From NCBI GenBank assembly GCA_030533445.1, contig JARPUW010000307.1:52074-116073 (forward strand): a stretch of DNA of 64,000 bases, read 5' to 3'. Source of the stretch: Cyprinodon diabolis (Eukaryota > Chordata > Actinopteri > Cyprinodontiformes > Cyprinodontidae). The translations under genes were made by a program, and so were the position numbers. Below the pieces are notes generated by a model. The model ran no database searches, was not told the origin of the DNA, and saw only the letters and a program-made list of their open reading frames with translations. This document shows positions 32,456-45,297 of this stretch, piece after piece (the first letter of the stretch is position 1; the number at the start of each line of letters is the position of its first letter).

Positions 32456-35400
32456 TTTCAGATATCTTTTACGGTTTTTGCTCAGCAGTCGTTTGTTCGG
32501 AGGGTAAGCACCTGGAAGCTAGCTGACAGTTAGCTTCTGCAGCAGCCTGCTAGAGTGCAGCTGCTGAAATCTTAGTGTGAGGCGGCCATTCTTTTAAGAT
32601 CAAACATCTTATTCTCGCCCTCACGGCCACATATTTGGAGCTACAGTCACCATTTTTGGTCAGTTTGTAGACTGAAACCTCTGGACTCACACAATGTCTT
32701 CGGAATTACGGTAGGATTAATACTTTGCCTTAAAAACCCTCCAGACCAACCTAAAGTGGATGAGAGTTTCAGCCTTTCTCCATTCTTTTTGAGCTGAAGA
32801 TGGGAGAAAAACGAATCAGACTATGTGTTTTCAACTCGTCATAAATATTTTTCTGAATGACACACATACACCAAAGTTGGTATAGTTGGAGTCGAAGGAT
32901 TGCTGATGCTCATGGTGAAAATGTTTTTTGAATAACTCATACGGTTTTTGATCAGTAGTCGTTTGTTCGGTGCCGTTCTTCCCATACAAAAAAGCCTGGG
33001 AAGAAGAAACCAATAGTGAGTGCAGCTGTTGTCTGTGTCAGTGAGAGGCTCGTTAAGCGTTGTCAAGGTTACCAAGCTTCAAACAGATTTTACCTCTGCT
33101 GTTTTAAACAGCACATATTAATCTAATGGAGGGTGAAAGCACTGATTTAACATTGGGAAATGGATACTATATGACTGCCGTCCATGACACTTCCCTTGCC
33201 ACTCAGCACTGATAGACTTTCAAAATAAGACTCCAGGGACCCTTCAAAATAAAAGCCTCTATATTTTTTACATATATTTATTGCCCTATATGGCTCAACA
33301 TTATGACCCAAACTCAACCCCATTTTAGAGAATAGACTCTAGGAGACTGTTTAAAACACACCCTATGGCAAATTTCAAAATAAAAGCCTCCCATTTCCGC
33401 TTCATCTACTGCCCTAATAAAATGGAAAAAGAGTGATTTAACGATTGGAAAGTCATCAACTATCATTGATGGGTCTGAACATTTTCTCTAAACACAACTC
33501 TGTTGGACTTTCAAAATAAGACTCCAGGGACCCTACAAAATAAAAGCCTCTAGATTATACTAATGCATTAATTGATGCAAATGGCTCAACATTATGACCC
33601 AAACTCTTCCAGGTTGTTTTTATTAGACTCTAGTGACCTTTTCAAAACACACCCCAGAGCAAATTTCACAATAAAAGTCCCCCATTTACTCTGTAATACA
33701 GGAACTATTCACCTAATAACATGGAAAACCAGTGATTTAACATTTGGAAATGGATTCTATATCACTGCTGGGCATGACCCATCTATAGATGCACTTCCAT
33801 GATAGACTTTCAAAATAAGACTACAGGGACTCTACAAAATAAAAGCCTCTTCCTTATACACACTCATACATTCTGGCATATTGCTTATAGCCATTTGTAA
33901 TTTCATCACTGCAATGGCTCTTAGAAGGCGGGCGGAGCCCGCCATTGGTGATTTCATCACTGCAATGGCTGTTAGGAGGCGGGCGGAGCCCGCCAATGGT
34001 GATTTTTTTCATCACTGCAATGGCTCCTAGCAGGCGGGCGGAGCCCGCCATTGGTGATTTCATCACTGCAATGGCTCTTAGCAGGCGGGCAATGCCCGCC
34101 ATTGGGGATTTTTTTCATCGCTGCAAGGGCTCCTAGCAGGCGGGCGGAGCCCACCAACTGAGCTTTACCCACTGCGGTTCAATATGGACAACCCATATTA
34201 CCCTTGTGCATCATACGCTGTGCACGTCTATTACCCAGATTTCAGCACAGGTGGCACACAGCTCTCTTTGCCCATGACCTAGCCCTCTTTCCTTCCCTCA
34301 GCAGCCCTCAAAGGCATAAGCAGTTGGTCTGGGGAGCCCCGACATCACTTGCCAGGGCCGTATTGGCCCGGTTCCCCAGACGGGCAGTAGGTGGCCCCCC
34401 TCAAAATTTCTTTAGAAATTTTCTAGTTATTATAATTCTCCCGTATACCCAAAACTTCGGCGCGTAACTAGTCCCGCACGGTTTGGCGGATCGGGCCCAA
34501 AGTTGGCACACGCGTCGGGACCAATGGGGTGATGTGTGCTTGTATAAAACTTTCTCATTAGTCCGAAGGTTTGCGAATTATTAGCGAAAACGTCGAAAAA
34601 AAATCCCATAGGAAATGAATGGGGAGAGGGAAAAAAAAGCATAAAAAACAGCACTTCACTGTGTCGGCATACATTCACCTAGAAAAACAGTTTGAAGCTC
34701 AGTTTGTAGATAAATCCTTCGTCTATTTAAAACTGAAGACGGTATGTTGATAACTGCTACGGTTTTTGTATAATCAGACCTCAAGCGCCACAAAGTTTTA
34801 GCAAAATCCAGCCTGCTAGAGTGGAGCAACTGAAAAGCTAGAGTGTGAGGCAGGCGTTTTTTAAACACAAAAAAACATTTTAAACTCGCCCTCACGGCCA
34901 CATATTTATAGCTAGAGTCACCATTTTTGGTCAGTTTGTAGACTGAAATCTCTGGACCCACACAATATCTTCGGAATTACGGTAGGATTAATACTTTTCC
35001 TTAAAAACCCTCCAGACCGACCTAAAGTCGATGAAAATCAGAGCCGTTTTTCATTGGTTTTGGAGCAGAAGAGGGGAGAAAAACGAATCAGACTATGTGT
35101 TTTAAACTCGTCATAAATATTTTTCTGAATGACACACATACACCAAAGTTGGCATAGTTGGAGTCGAAGGATGACTGACGCTCACGGTGAAAAAATTTTT
35201 TGAATAACTCATACGGTTTTTGCTCAGCAGTCGTTTGTTCGGAGGACATTTTAAGCACCTGAAAGCTGAGTGACAGTGACCTGCTGCAGCTAGCTCAATT
35301 AGAAGCTTAGGTGTGATGAAACGTTTTTTCTTTTTCTTTCTCTTCCCATTCAGTTTGTAGATGACCTACAGCCATGAAAGTTACTCCAATTGAAGACAAG

Positions 35401-35652
35401 ATATAGCTGTCGCTTAGATAAAAAGAATTTTTCAGATACCTTTTACGGTTTTTACTCAGCAGTCGTTTGTTCGGAGGGGTGCTTTAGCAGCTAAAAGGTG
35501 AGTGAGAGTGAGGTCCTGCAGTTCAAACAAAGGGAGGAGCAGGTGGGCCAACCATTTTGTTTGTGCTTCGTTTTGGGTTGTGAAAGACCTACAGACATGA
35601 AGGTTACCCCAGTCTGAGACAAAGGATAGATGTTGCTTTCACTGAAAGAATT
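32456..35652. repeat. Macrosatellite unit 11 (R/Q/common mosaic)
   Basis: The left part carries type R markers (ACTTTGCC near 32722, AAAGTGGATG near 32751, GGCTCGTTAAG near 33048). From GGTGAAAGCAC at 33132 it carries type Q markers, through the Q-type GC block (33927-34155) to GACATC near 34341. From TTGGCCCGG near 34363 it returns to the common type, and it ends with AATCAGAC rather than AATCCGAC. It has no variable module. The switch points fall within 33052-33140 and 34344-34370. One common-type base at about 34206 sits inside the Q tract. Confidence 0.93.
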
Positions 35653-38600
35653 TTTCAGATACCTTTTACGGTTTTTGCTCAGCAGTCGTTTGTTCGGAGG
35701 GTAAGCACCTGGAAGCTAGCTGACAGTTAGCTTCTGCAGCAGCCTGCTACAGTGCAGCTGCTGAAATCTTAGTGTGAGGCGGCCATTTTTTTAAGATCAA
35801 ACATCTTATTCTCGCCCTCACGGCCACATATTTGGAGCTACAGTCACCATTTTTGGTCAGTTTGTAGACTGAAACCTCTGGACTCACACAATGTCTTCGG
35901 AATTACGGTAGGATTAATACTTTTCCTTAAAAACCCTCCAGACCAACCTAAAGTCGATGAGAGTTTCAGCCTTTCTCTATTCTTTTTGAGCTGAAGATGG
36001 GAGAGAAACGAATCAGACTATGTGTTTTCAACTCGTCATAAATATTTTTCTGAATGACACACATACACCAAAGTTGGTATAGTTGGAGTCGAAGGATTGC
36101 TGATGCTCATGGTGAAAATGTTTTTTGAATAACTCATACGGTTTTTGATCAGTAGTCGTTTGTTCGGTGCCGTTCTTCCCATACAAAAAAGCCTGGGAAG
36201 AAGAAACCAATAGTGAGTGCAGCTGTTGTCTGTGTCAGTGAGAGGCTCCTTAAGCGTTGTCAAGGTTACCAAGCTTCAAACAGATTTTACCTCTGCTGTT
36301 TTAAACAGCACATATTAATCTAATGGAGGGTGAAAGGACTGATTTAACATTGGGAAATGGATACTATATGACTGCTGTCCATGACACTTCCCTTGCCACT
36401 CAGCACTGATAGACTTTCAAAATAAGACTCCAGGGACCCTACAAAATAAAAGCCTCTATATTTTTTACATATATTTATTGCCCTATATGGCTCAACATTA
36501 TGACCCAAACTCAACCCCGTTTTAGAGAATAGACTCTGGGAGACTGTTTAAAACACACCCTATAGCAAATTTCAAAATAAAAGCCTCCCATTTCCGCTTC
36601 ATCTACTGCCCTAATAACATGGAAAAAGAGTGATTTAACGATTGGAAAGTAATCAACTATCATTGACGGGTCTGAACATTTTCTATAAACACAACTCTGT
36701 TGGACTTTCAAAATAAGACTCCAGGGACCCTACAAAATAAAAGCCTCTAGATTATACTAATGCATTAATTGATGCAAATGGCTCAACATTATGACCCAAA
36801 CTCTTCCAGGTTGTTTTTATTAGACTCTAGTGACCTTTTCAAAACACACCCAGAGCAAATTTCACAATAAAAGTTTCCCATTTACTCTGTAATACAGCAA
36901 CTATTCACCTAATAACATGGAAAACCAGTGATTTAACATTTGGAAATGGATTCTATATCACTGCTGGGCGTGACCCATCTTTTGATGCACATTCATGATA
37001 GACTTTCAAAATAAGACTACAAGGACTCTACAGAATAAAAGCCTCTTCCTTATACACACTCATACATTCTGGCATATTGCTCATTGCCATTGGTGATTTC
37101 ATCACTGCAATGGCTCTTAGAAGGCGGGCGGAGCCCGCCAATGGTAACAGGCGGGCGGAGCCCGCCGAAGGTGATTACATCACTGCAATGGCTCTTAGCA
37201 GGCGGGCGGAGCCCGCCATTGGTGATTTCATCACTGCAATGGCTCTTAGAAGGCGGGCAGGGCCCGCCATTGGTGATTTTTTTCTTCACTGAGATGGCTC
37301 CCAGCAGGCGGGCGAAGCCCGCCAACTGGGCTTTACCCACTGTGTTTCAATATGGACAACCCATATTACCCTTGTGCATCATACGCTGTGCACGTCTATT
37401 TCCCAGATGTCAGCACAAGTGGCACACAGCTCTCTTTGCCCATGAACTTGCCCTCTTTCCTTCCCTCAGCAGCCCTCAAAGGCGTAAGCAGTTGGTCTGG
37501 GGAGCCCCGACGTCACTTGCCAGGGCCGTATTGGCCCGGTTCCCAAGACGGGCAGTAGGTGGCCCCCCTCAAAATTTCTTTAGAAATTTTCTAGTTGGGG
37601 GGCCACATGCCGAAGGCATGGCCCACCTACTACTATTGCACATATTTATTCCGCGTATTATTATTATTATTATAATTCTCCCGTATACCCAAAACTTCGG
37701 CGCGTAACTAGTCCCGCACGGTTTGGCGGATCGGGCCCAAAGTTGGCACACGCGTCGGGACCAATGGGGTGATGTGTGCTTGTATAAAACTTTCTCATTA
37801 GTCCGAAGGTTTGCGAATTATTAGCGAAAACGTCGCAAAAAAATCCCATAGGAAATGAATGGGGAGAGGAAAAAAAAAGCATAAAAAACAGCACTTCACT
37901 GTGTCGGCATACATTCACCTAGAAAAACAGTTTGAAGCTCAGTTTGTAGATAAATCCTTCGTCTATTTAAAACTGAAGACGGTATGTTGATAACTGCTAC
38001 GGTTTTTGTATAATCAGACCTCAAGCGCCACAAAGTTTTAGCAAAATCCAGCCTGCTAGAGTGGAGCAACTGAAAAGCTAGAGTGTGAGGCAGGCGTTTT
38101 TTAAACACAAAAAAACATTTTAAACTCGCCCTCACGGCCACATATTTATAGCTAGAGTCACCATTTTTGGTCAGTTTGTAGACTGAAATCTCTGGACCCA
38201 CACAATATCTTCGGAATTACGGTAGGATTAATACTTTTCCTTAAAAACCCTCCAGACCGACCTAAAGTCGATGAAAATCAGAGCCGTTTTTCATTGGTTT
38301 TGGAGCAGAAGAGGGGAGAAAAACGAATCCGACTATGTGTTTTAAACTCGTCATAAATATTTTTCTGAATGACACACATACACCAAAGTTGGCATAGTTG
38401 GAGTCGAAGGATGACTGACGCTCACGGTGAAAAAATTTTTTGAATAACTCATACGGTTTTTGCTCAGCAGTCGTTTGTTCGGAGGACATTTTAAGCACCT
38501 GAAAGCTGAGTGACAGTGACCTGCTGCAGCTAGCTCAATTAGAAGCTTAGGTGTGATGAAACGTTTTTTCTTTTTCTTTCTCTTCCCATTCAGTTTGTAG

Positions 38601-38892
38601 ATGACCTACAGCCATGAAAGTTACTCCAATTGAAGACAAGATATAGCTGTCGCTTAGATAAAAAGAATTTTTCAGATACCTTTTACGGTTTTTACTCAGC
38701 AGTCGTTTGTTCGGAGGGGTGCTTTAGCAGCTAAAAGGTGAGTGAGAGTGAGGTCCTGCAGTTCAAACAAAGGGAGGAGCAGGTGGGCCAACCATTTTGT
38801 TTGTGCTTCGTTTTGGGTTGTGAAAGACCTACAGACATGAAGGTTACCCCAGTCTGAGACAAAGGATAGATGTTGCTTTCACTGAAAGAATT
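35653..38892. repeat. Macrosatellite unit 12
   Basis: One module lies at 37597-37671, ending in five ATT. The GC hairpin block is 37123-37323; its fourth hairpin (37252-37268) has an AGG loop unique in the window. GGCTCCTTAAGC near 36243 links it to unit 6, and GATGTC and CCCAAGACGG link its middle to unit 9. It has three C instead of four in ACACACCCAGAGC near 36844, as in units 1, 14 and 16 to 20. Confidence 0.96.
37597..37671. repeat. Variable hairpin module, one copy (unit 12)
   Basis: A single 75-base module ends in five ATT. Confidence 0.95.
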
Positions 38893-41800
38893 TTTCAGAT
38901 ATCTTTTACGGTTTTTGCTCAGCAGTCGTTTGTTCGGAGGGTAAGCACCTGGAAGCTAGCTGACAGTTAGCTTCTGCAGCAGCCTGCTAGAGTGCAGCTG
39001 CTGAAATCTTAGTGTGAGGCGGCCATTTTTTAAGATCAAACATCTTATTCTCGCCCTCACGGCCACATATTTGGAGCTACAGTCACCATTTTTGGTCAGT
39101 TTGTAGACTGAAACCTCTGGACTCACACAATGTCTTCGGAATTACGGTAGGATTAATACTTTGCCTTAAAAACCCTCCAGACCAACCTAAAGTGGATGAG
39201 AGTTTCAGCCTTTCTCCATTCTTTTTGAGCTGAAGATGGGAGAAAAACGAATCAGACTATGTGTTTTCAACTCGTCATAAATATTTTTCTGAATGACACA
39301 CATACACCAAAGTTGGTATAGTTGGAGTCGAAGGATTGCTGATGCTCATGGTGAAAATGTTTTTTGAATAACTCATACGGTTTTTGATCAGTAGTCGTTT
39401 GTTCGGTGCCGTTCTTCCCATACAAAAAAGCCTGGGAAGAAGAAACCAATAGTGAGTGCAGCTGTTGTCTGTGTCAGTGAGAGGCTCGTTAAGCGTTGTC
39501 AAGGTTACCAAGCTTCAAACAGATTTTACCTCTGCTGTTTTAAACAGCACATATTAATCTAATGGAGGGTGAAAGGACTGATTTAACATTGGGAAATGGA
39601 TACTATATGACTGCTGTACATGACACTTCCCTTGCCACTCAGCACTGATAGACTTTCAAAATAAGACTCCAGGGACCCTACAAAATAAAAGCCTCTATAT
39701 TTTTTACATATATTTATTGCTCTATATGGCTCAACATTATGACCCAAACTCAACCCCGTTTTAGAGAATAGACTCTAGGAGACTGTTTAAAACACACCCT
39801 ATAGCAAATTTCAAAATAAAAGCCTCCCATTTCCGCTTCATCTACTGCCCTAATAACATGGAAAAAGAGTGATTTAACGATTGGAAAGTAATCAACTATC
39901 ATTGACGGGTCTGAACATTTTCTATAAACACAACTCTGTTGGACTTTCAAAATAAGACTCCAGGGACCCTACAAAATAAAAGCCTCTAGATTATAGTAAT
40001 GCATTAATTGATGCAAATGGCTCAACATTATGACCCAAACTCTTCCAGGTTGTTTTTATTAGACTCTAGTGACCTTTTCAAAACACACCCCAGAGCAAAT
40101 TTCACAATAAAAGTCTCCCATTTACTCTGTAATACAGCAACTATTCACCTAATAACATGGAAAACCAGTGATTTAACATTTGGAAATGGATTCTATATCA
40201 CTGCTGGGCGTGACCCATCTTTTGATGCACATTCATGATAGACTTTCAAAATAAGACTACAAGGACTCTACAGAATAAAAGCCTCTTCCTTATACACACT
40301 CATACATTCTGGCATATTGCTCATTGCCATTGGTGATTTCATCACTGCAATGGCTCTTAGAAGGCGGGCGGAGCCCGCCAATGGTAACAGGCGGGCGGAG
40401 CCCGCCAAAGGTGATTACATCACTGCAATGGCTCTTAGCAGGCGGGCGGAGCCCGCCATTGGTGATTTCATCACTGCAATGGCTCTTAGAAGGCGGGCAG
40501 AGCCCGCCATTGGTGATTTTTTTCTTCACTGAGATGGCTCCTAGCAGGCGGGCGAAGCCCGCCAACTGGGCTTTACCCACTGTGTTTCAATATGGACAAC
40601 CCATATTACCCTTGTGCATCATACTCTGTGCACGTCTATTTCCCAGATTTCAGCACAAGTGGCACACAGCTCTCTTTGCCCATGAACTTGCCCTCTTTCC
40701 TTCCCTCAGCAGCCCTCAAAGGCGTAAGCAGTTGGTCTGGGGAGCCCCGACGTCACTTGCCAGGGCCGTATTGGCCCGGTTCCCCAGACGGGCAGTAGGT
40801 GGCCCCCCTCAAAATTTCTTTAGAAATTTTCTAGTTGGGGGGCCACATGCCGAAGGCATGGCCCACCTACTACTATTGCACATATTTATTCCGCGTATTA
40901 TTATTATTATAATTCTCCCGTATACCCAAAACTTCGGCGCATAACTAGTCCCGCACGGTTTGGCGGATCGGGCCCAAAGTTGGCACACGCGTCGGGACCA
41001 ATGGGGTGATGTGTGCTTGTATAAAACTTTCTCATTAGTCCGAAGGTTTGCGAATTATTAGCGAAAACGTCGCAAAAAAATCCCATAGGAAATGAATGGG
41101 GAGAGGAAAAAAAAAGCATAAAAAACAGCACTTCACTGTGTCGGCATACATTCACCTAGAAAAACAGTTTGAAGCTCAGTTTGTAGATAAATCCTTCGTC
41201 TATTTAAAACTGAAGACGGTATGTTGATAACTGCTACGGTTTTTGTATAATCAGACCTCAAGCGCCACAAAGTTTTAGCAAAATCCAGCCTGCTAGAGTG
41301 GAGCAACTGAAAAGCTAGAGTGTGAGGCAGGCGTTTTTTAAACACAAAAAAACATTTTAAACTCGCCCTCACGGCCACATATTTATAGCTAGAGTCACCA
41401 TTTTTGGTCAGTTTGTAGACTGAAATCTCTGGACCCACACAATATCTTCGGAATTACGGTAGGATTAATACTTTTCCTTAAAAACCCTCCAGACCGACCT
41501 AAAGTCGATGAAAATCAGAGCCGTTTTTCATTGGTTTTGGAGCAGAAGAGGGGAGAAAAACGAATCAGACTATGTGTTTTAAACTCGTCATAAATATTTT
41601 TCTGAATGACACACATACACCAAAGTTGGCATAGTTGGAGTCGAAGGATGGCTGACGCTCACGGTGAAAAAATATTTTGAATAACTCATACGGTTTTTGC
41701 TCAGCAGTCGTTTGTTCGGAGGACATTTTAAGCAGCTGAAAGCTGAGTGACAGTGACCTGCTGCAGCTAGCTCAATTAGAAGCTTAGGTGTGATGAAACG

Positions 41801-42129
41801 TTTTTTCTTTTTCTTTCTCTTCCCATTCAGTTTGTAGATGACCTACAGCCATGAAAGTTACTCCAATCGAAGACAAGATATAGCTGTCGCTTAGATAAAA
41901 AGAATTTTTCAGATACCTTTTACGGTTTTTACTCAGCAGTCGTTTGTTCGGAGGGGTGCTTTAGCAGCTAAAAGGTGAGTGAGAGTGAGGTCCTGCAGTT
42001 AAAAGAAAGGGAGGAGCAGGTGGGCCAACCATTTTGTTTGTGCTTCGTTTTGGGTTGTGAAAGACCTACAGACATGAAGGTTACCCCAGTCTGAGACAAA
42101 GGATAGATGTTGCTTTCACTGAAAGAATT
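38893..42129. repeat. Macrosatellite unit 13 (type R)
   Basis: All type R markers are present. One module lies at 40837-40908 and the GC hairpin block is 40363-40563. The right end differs from unit 5: GGATGGCTGACG near 41646, AAAATATTTTG near 41669 and AAGCAGCTGAAAG near 41730 also occur in unit 18. GCGCATAAC near 40937 is shared only with unit 15. Confidence 0.96.
40837..40908. repeat. Variable hairpin module, one copy (unit 13)
   Basis: A single 72-base module ends in four ATT. Confidence 0.95.
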
Positions 42130-45100
42130 TTTCAGATATCTTTTACGGTTTTTGCTCAGCAGTCGTTTGTTCGGAGGGTAAGCACCTGGAAGCTAGCTGA
42201 CAGTTAGCTTCTGCAGCAGCCTGCTAGAGTGCAGCTGCTGAAATCTTAGTGTGAGGCGGCCATTTTTTTAAGATCAAACATCTTATTCTCGCCCTCACGG
42301 CCACATATTTGGAGCTACAGTCACCATTTTTGGTCAGTTTGTAGACTGAAACCTCTGGACTCACACAATGTCTTCGGAATTACGGTAGGATTAATACTTT
42401 TCCTTAAAAACCCTCCAGACCAACCTAAAGTCGATGAGAGTTTCAGCCTTTCTCTATTCTTTTTGAGCTGAAGATGGGAGAGAAACGAATCAGACTATGT
42501 GTTTTCAACTCGTCATAAATATTTTTCTGAATGACACACATACACCAAAGTTGGTATAGTTGGAGTCGAAGGATTGCTGATGCTCATGGTGAAAATGTTT
42601 TTTGAATAACTCATACGGTTTTTGATCAGTAGTCGTTTGTTCGGTGCCGTTCTTCCCATACAAAAAAGCCTGGGAAGAAGAAACCAATAGTGAGTGCAGC
42701 TGTTGTCTGTGTCAGTGAGAGGCTCGTTAAGCGTTGTCAAGGTTACCAAGCTTCAAACAGATTTTACCTCTGCTGTTTTAAACAGCACATATTAATCTAA
42801 TGGAGGGTGAAAGGACTGATTTAACATTGGGAAATGGATACTATATGACTGCTGTCCATGACACTTCCCTTGCCACTCAGCACTGATAGACTTTCAAAAT
42901 AAGACTCCAGGGACCCTACAAAATAAAAGCCTCTATATTTTTTACATATATTTATTGCCCTATATGGCTCAACATTATGACCCAAACTCAACCCCGTTTT
43001 AGAGAATAGACTCTAGGAGACTGTTTAAAACACACCCTATAGCAAATTTCAAAATAAAAGCCTCCCATTTCCGCTTCATCTACTGCCCTAATAACATGGA
43101 AAAAGAGTGATTTAACGATTGGAAAGTAATCAACTATCATTGACGGGTCTGAACATTTTCTATAAACACAACTCTGTTGGACTTTCAAAATAAGACTCCA
43201 GGGACCCTACAAAATAAAAGCCTCTAGATTATACTAATGCATTAATTGATGCAAATGGCTCAACATTATGACCCAAACTCTTCCAGGTTGTTTTTATTAG
43301 ACTCTAGTGACCTTTTCAAAACACACCCAGAGCAAATTTCACAATAAAAGTCTCCCATTTACTCTGTAATACAGCAACTATTCACCTAATAACATGGAAA
43401 ACCAGTGATTTAACATTTGGAAATGGATTCTATATCACTGCTGGGCGTGACCCATCTTTTGATGCACATTCATGATAGACTTTCAAAATAAGACTACAAG
43501 GACTCTACAGAATAAAAGCCTCTTCCTTATACACACTCATACATTCTGGCATATTGCTCATTGCCATTGGTGATTTCATCACTGCAATGGCTCTTAGAAG
43601 GCGGGCGGAGCCCGCCAATGGTAACAGGCGGGCGGAGCCCGCCAAAGGTGATTACATCACTGCAATGGCTCTTAGCAGGCGGGCGGAGCCCGCCATTGGT
43701 GATTTCATCACTGCAATGGCTCTTAGAAGGCGGGCAGAGCCCGCCATTGGTGATTTTTTTCTTCACTGAGATGGCTCCTAGCAGGCGGGCGAAGCCCGCC
43801 AACTGGGCTTTACCCACTGTGTTTCAATATGGACAACCCATATTACCCTTGTGCATCATACGCTGTGCACGTCTATTTCCCAGATTTCAGCACAAGTGGC
43901 ACACAGCTCTCTTTGCCCATGAACTTGCCCTCTTTCCTTCCCTCAGCAGCCCTCAAAGTCGTAAGCAGTTGGTCTGGGGAGCCCCGACGTCACTTGCCAG
44001 GGCCGTATTGGCCCGGTTCCCCAGACGGGCAGTAGGTGGCCCCCCTCAAAATTTCTTTAGAAATTTTCTAGTTATTATAATTCTCCCGTATACCCAAAAC
44101 TTCGGCGCGTAACTAGTCCCGCACGGTTTGGCGGATCGGGCCCAAAGTTGGCACACGCGTCGGGACCAATGGGGTGATGTGTGCTTGTATAAAACTTTCT
44201 CATTAGTCTGAAGGTTTGCGAATTATTAGCGAAAACGTCGCAAAAAAATCCCATAGGAAATGAATGGGGAGAGGAAAAAAAAAGCATAAAAAACAGCACT
44301 TCACTGTGTCGGCATACATTCACCTAGAAAAACAGTTTAAAGCTCAGTTTGTAGATAAATCCTTCGTCTATTTAAAACTGAAGACGGTATGTTGATAACT
44401 GCTACGGTTTTTGTATAATCAGACCTCAAGCGCCACAAAGTTTTAGCAAAATCCAGCCTGCTAGAGTGGAGCAACTGAAAAGCTAGAGTGTGAGGCAGGC
44501 GTTTTTTAAACACAAAAAAACATTTTAAACTCGCCCTCACGGCCACATATTTATAGCTAGAGTCACCATTTTTGTTCAGTTTGTAGACTGAAATCTCTGG
44601 ACCCACACAATATCTTCGGAATTACGGTAGGATTAATACTTTTCCTTAAAAACCCTCCAGACCGACCTAAAGTCGATGAAAATCAGAGCCGTTTTTCATT
44701 GGTTTTGGAGCAGAAGAGGGGAGAAAAACGAATCAGACTATGTGTTTTAAACTCGTCATAAATATTTTTCTGAATGACACACATACACCAAAGTTGGCAT
44801 AGTTGGAGTCGAAGGATGACTGACGCTCACGGTGAAAATTTTTTTTGAATAACTCATACGGTTTTTGCTCAGCAGTCGTTTGTTCGGAGGACATTTTAAG
44901 CACCTGAAAGCTGAGTGACAGTGACCTGCTGCAGCTAGCTCAATTAGAAGCTTAGGTGTGATGAAACGTTTTTTCTTTTTCTTTCTCTTCCCATTCAGTT
45001 TGTAGATGACCTACAGCCATGAAAGTTACTCCAATTGAAGACAAGATATAGCTGTCGCTTAGATAAAAAGAATTTTTCAGATACCTTTTACGGTTTTTAC

Positions 45101-45297
45101 TCAGCAGTCGTTTGTTCGGAGGGGTGCTTTAGCAGCTAAAAGGTGAGTGAGAGTGAGGTCCTGCAGTTCAAACAAAGGGAGGAGCAGGTGGGCCAACCAT
45201 TTTGTTTGTGCTTCGTTTTGGGTTGTGAAAGACCTACAGACATGAAGGTTACCCCAGTCTGAGACAAAGGATAGATGTTGCTTTCACTGAAAGAATT
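42130..45297. repeat. Macrosatellite unit 14 (no variable module)
   Basis: This is a common-type unit without the module; the GC hairpin block is 43600-43800. It has several private substitutions: AAAGTCGTAAGC near 43956, TAGTCTGAAGG near 44205, CAGTTTAAAGC near 44333 and TTTTGTTCAG near 44570. The second of these changes a CpG to TpG. Confidence 0.96.
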
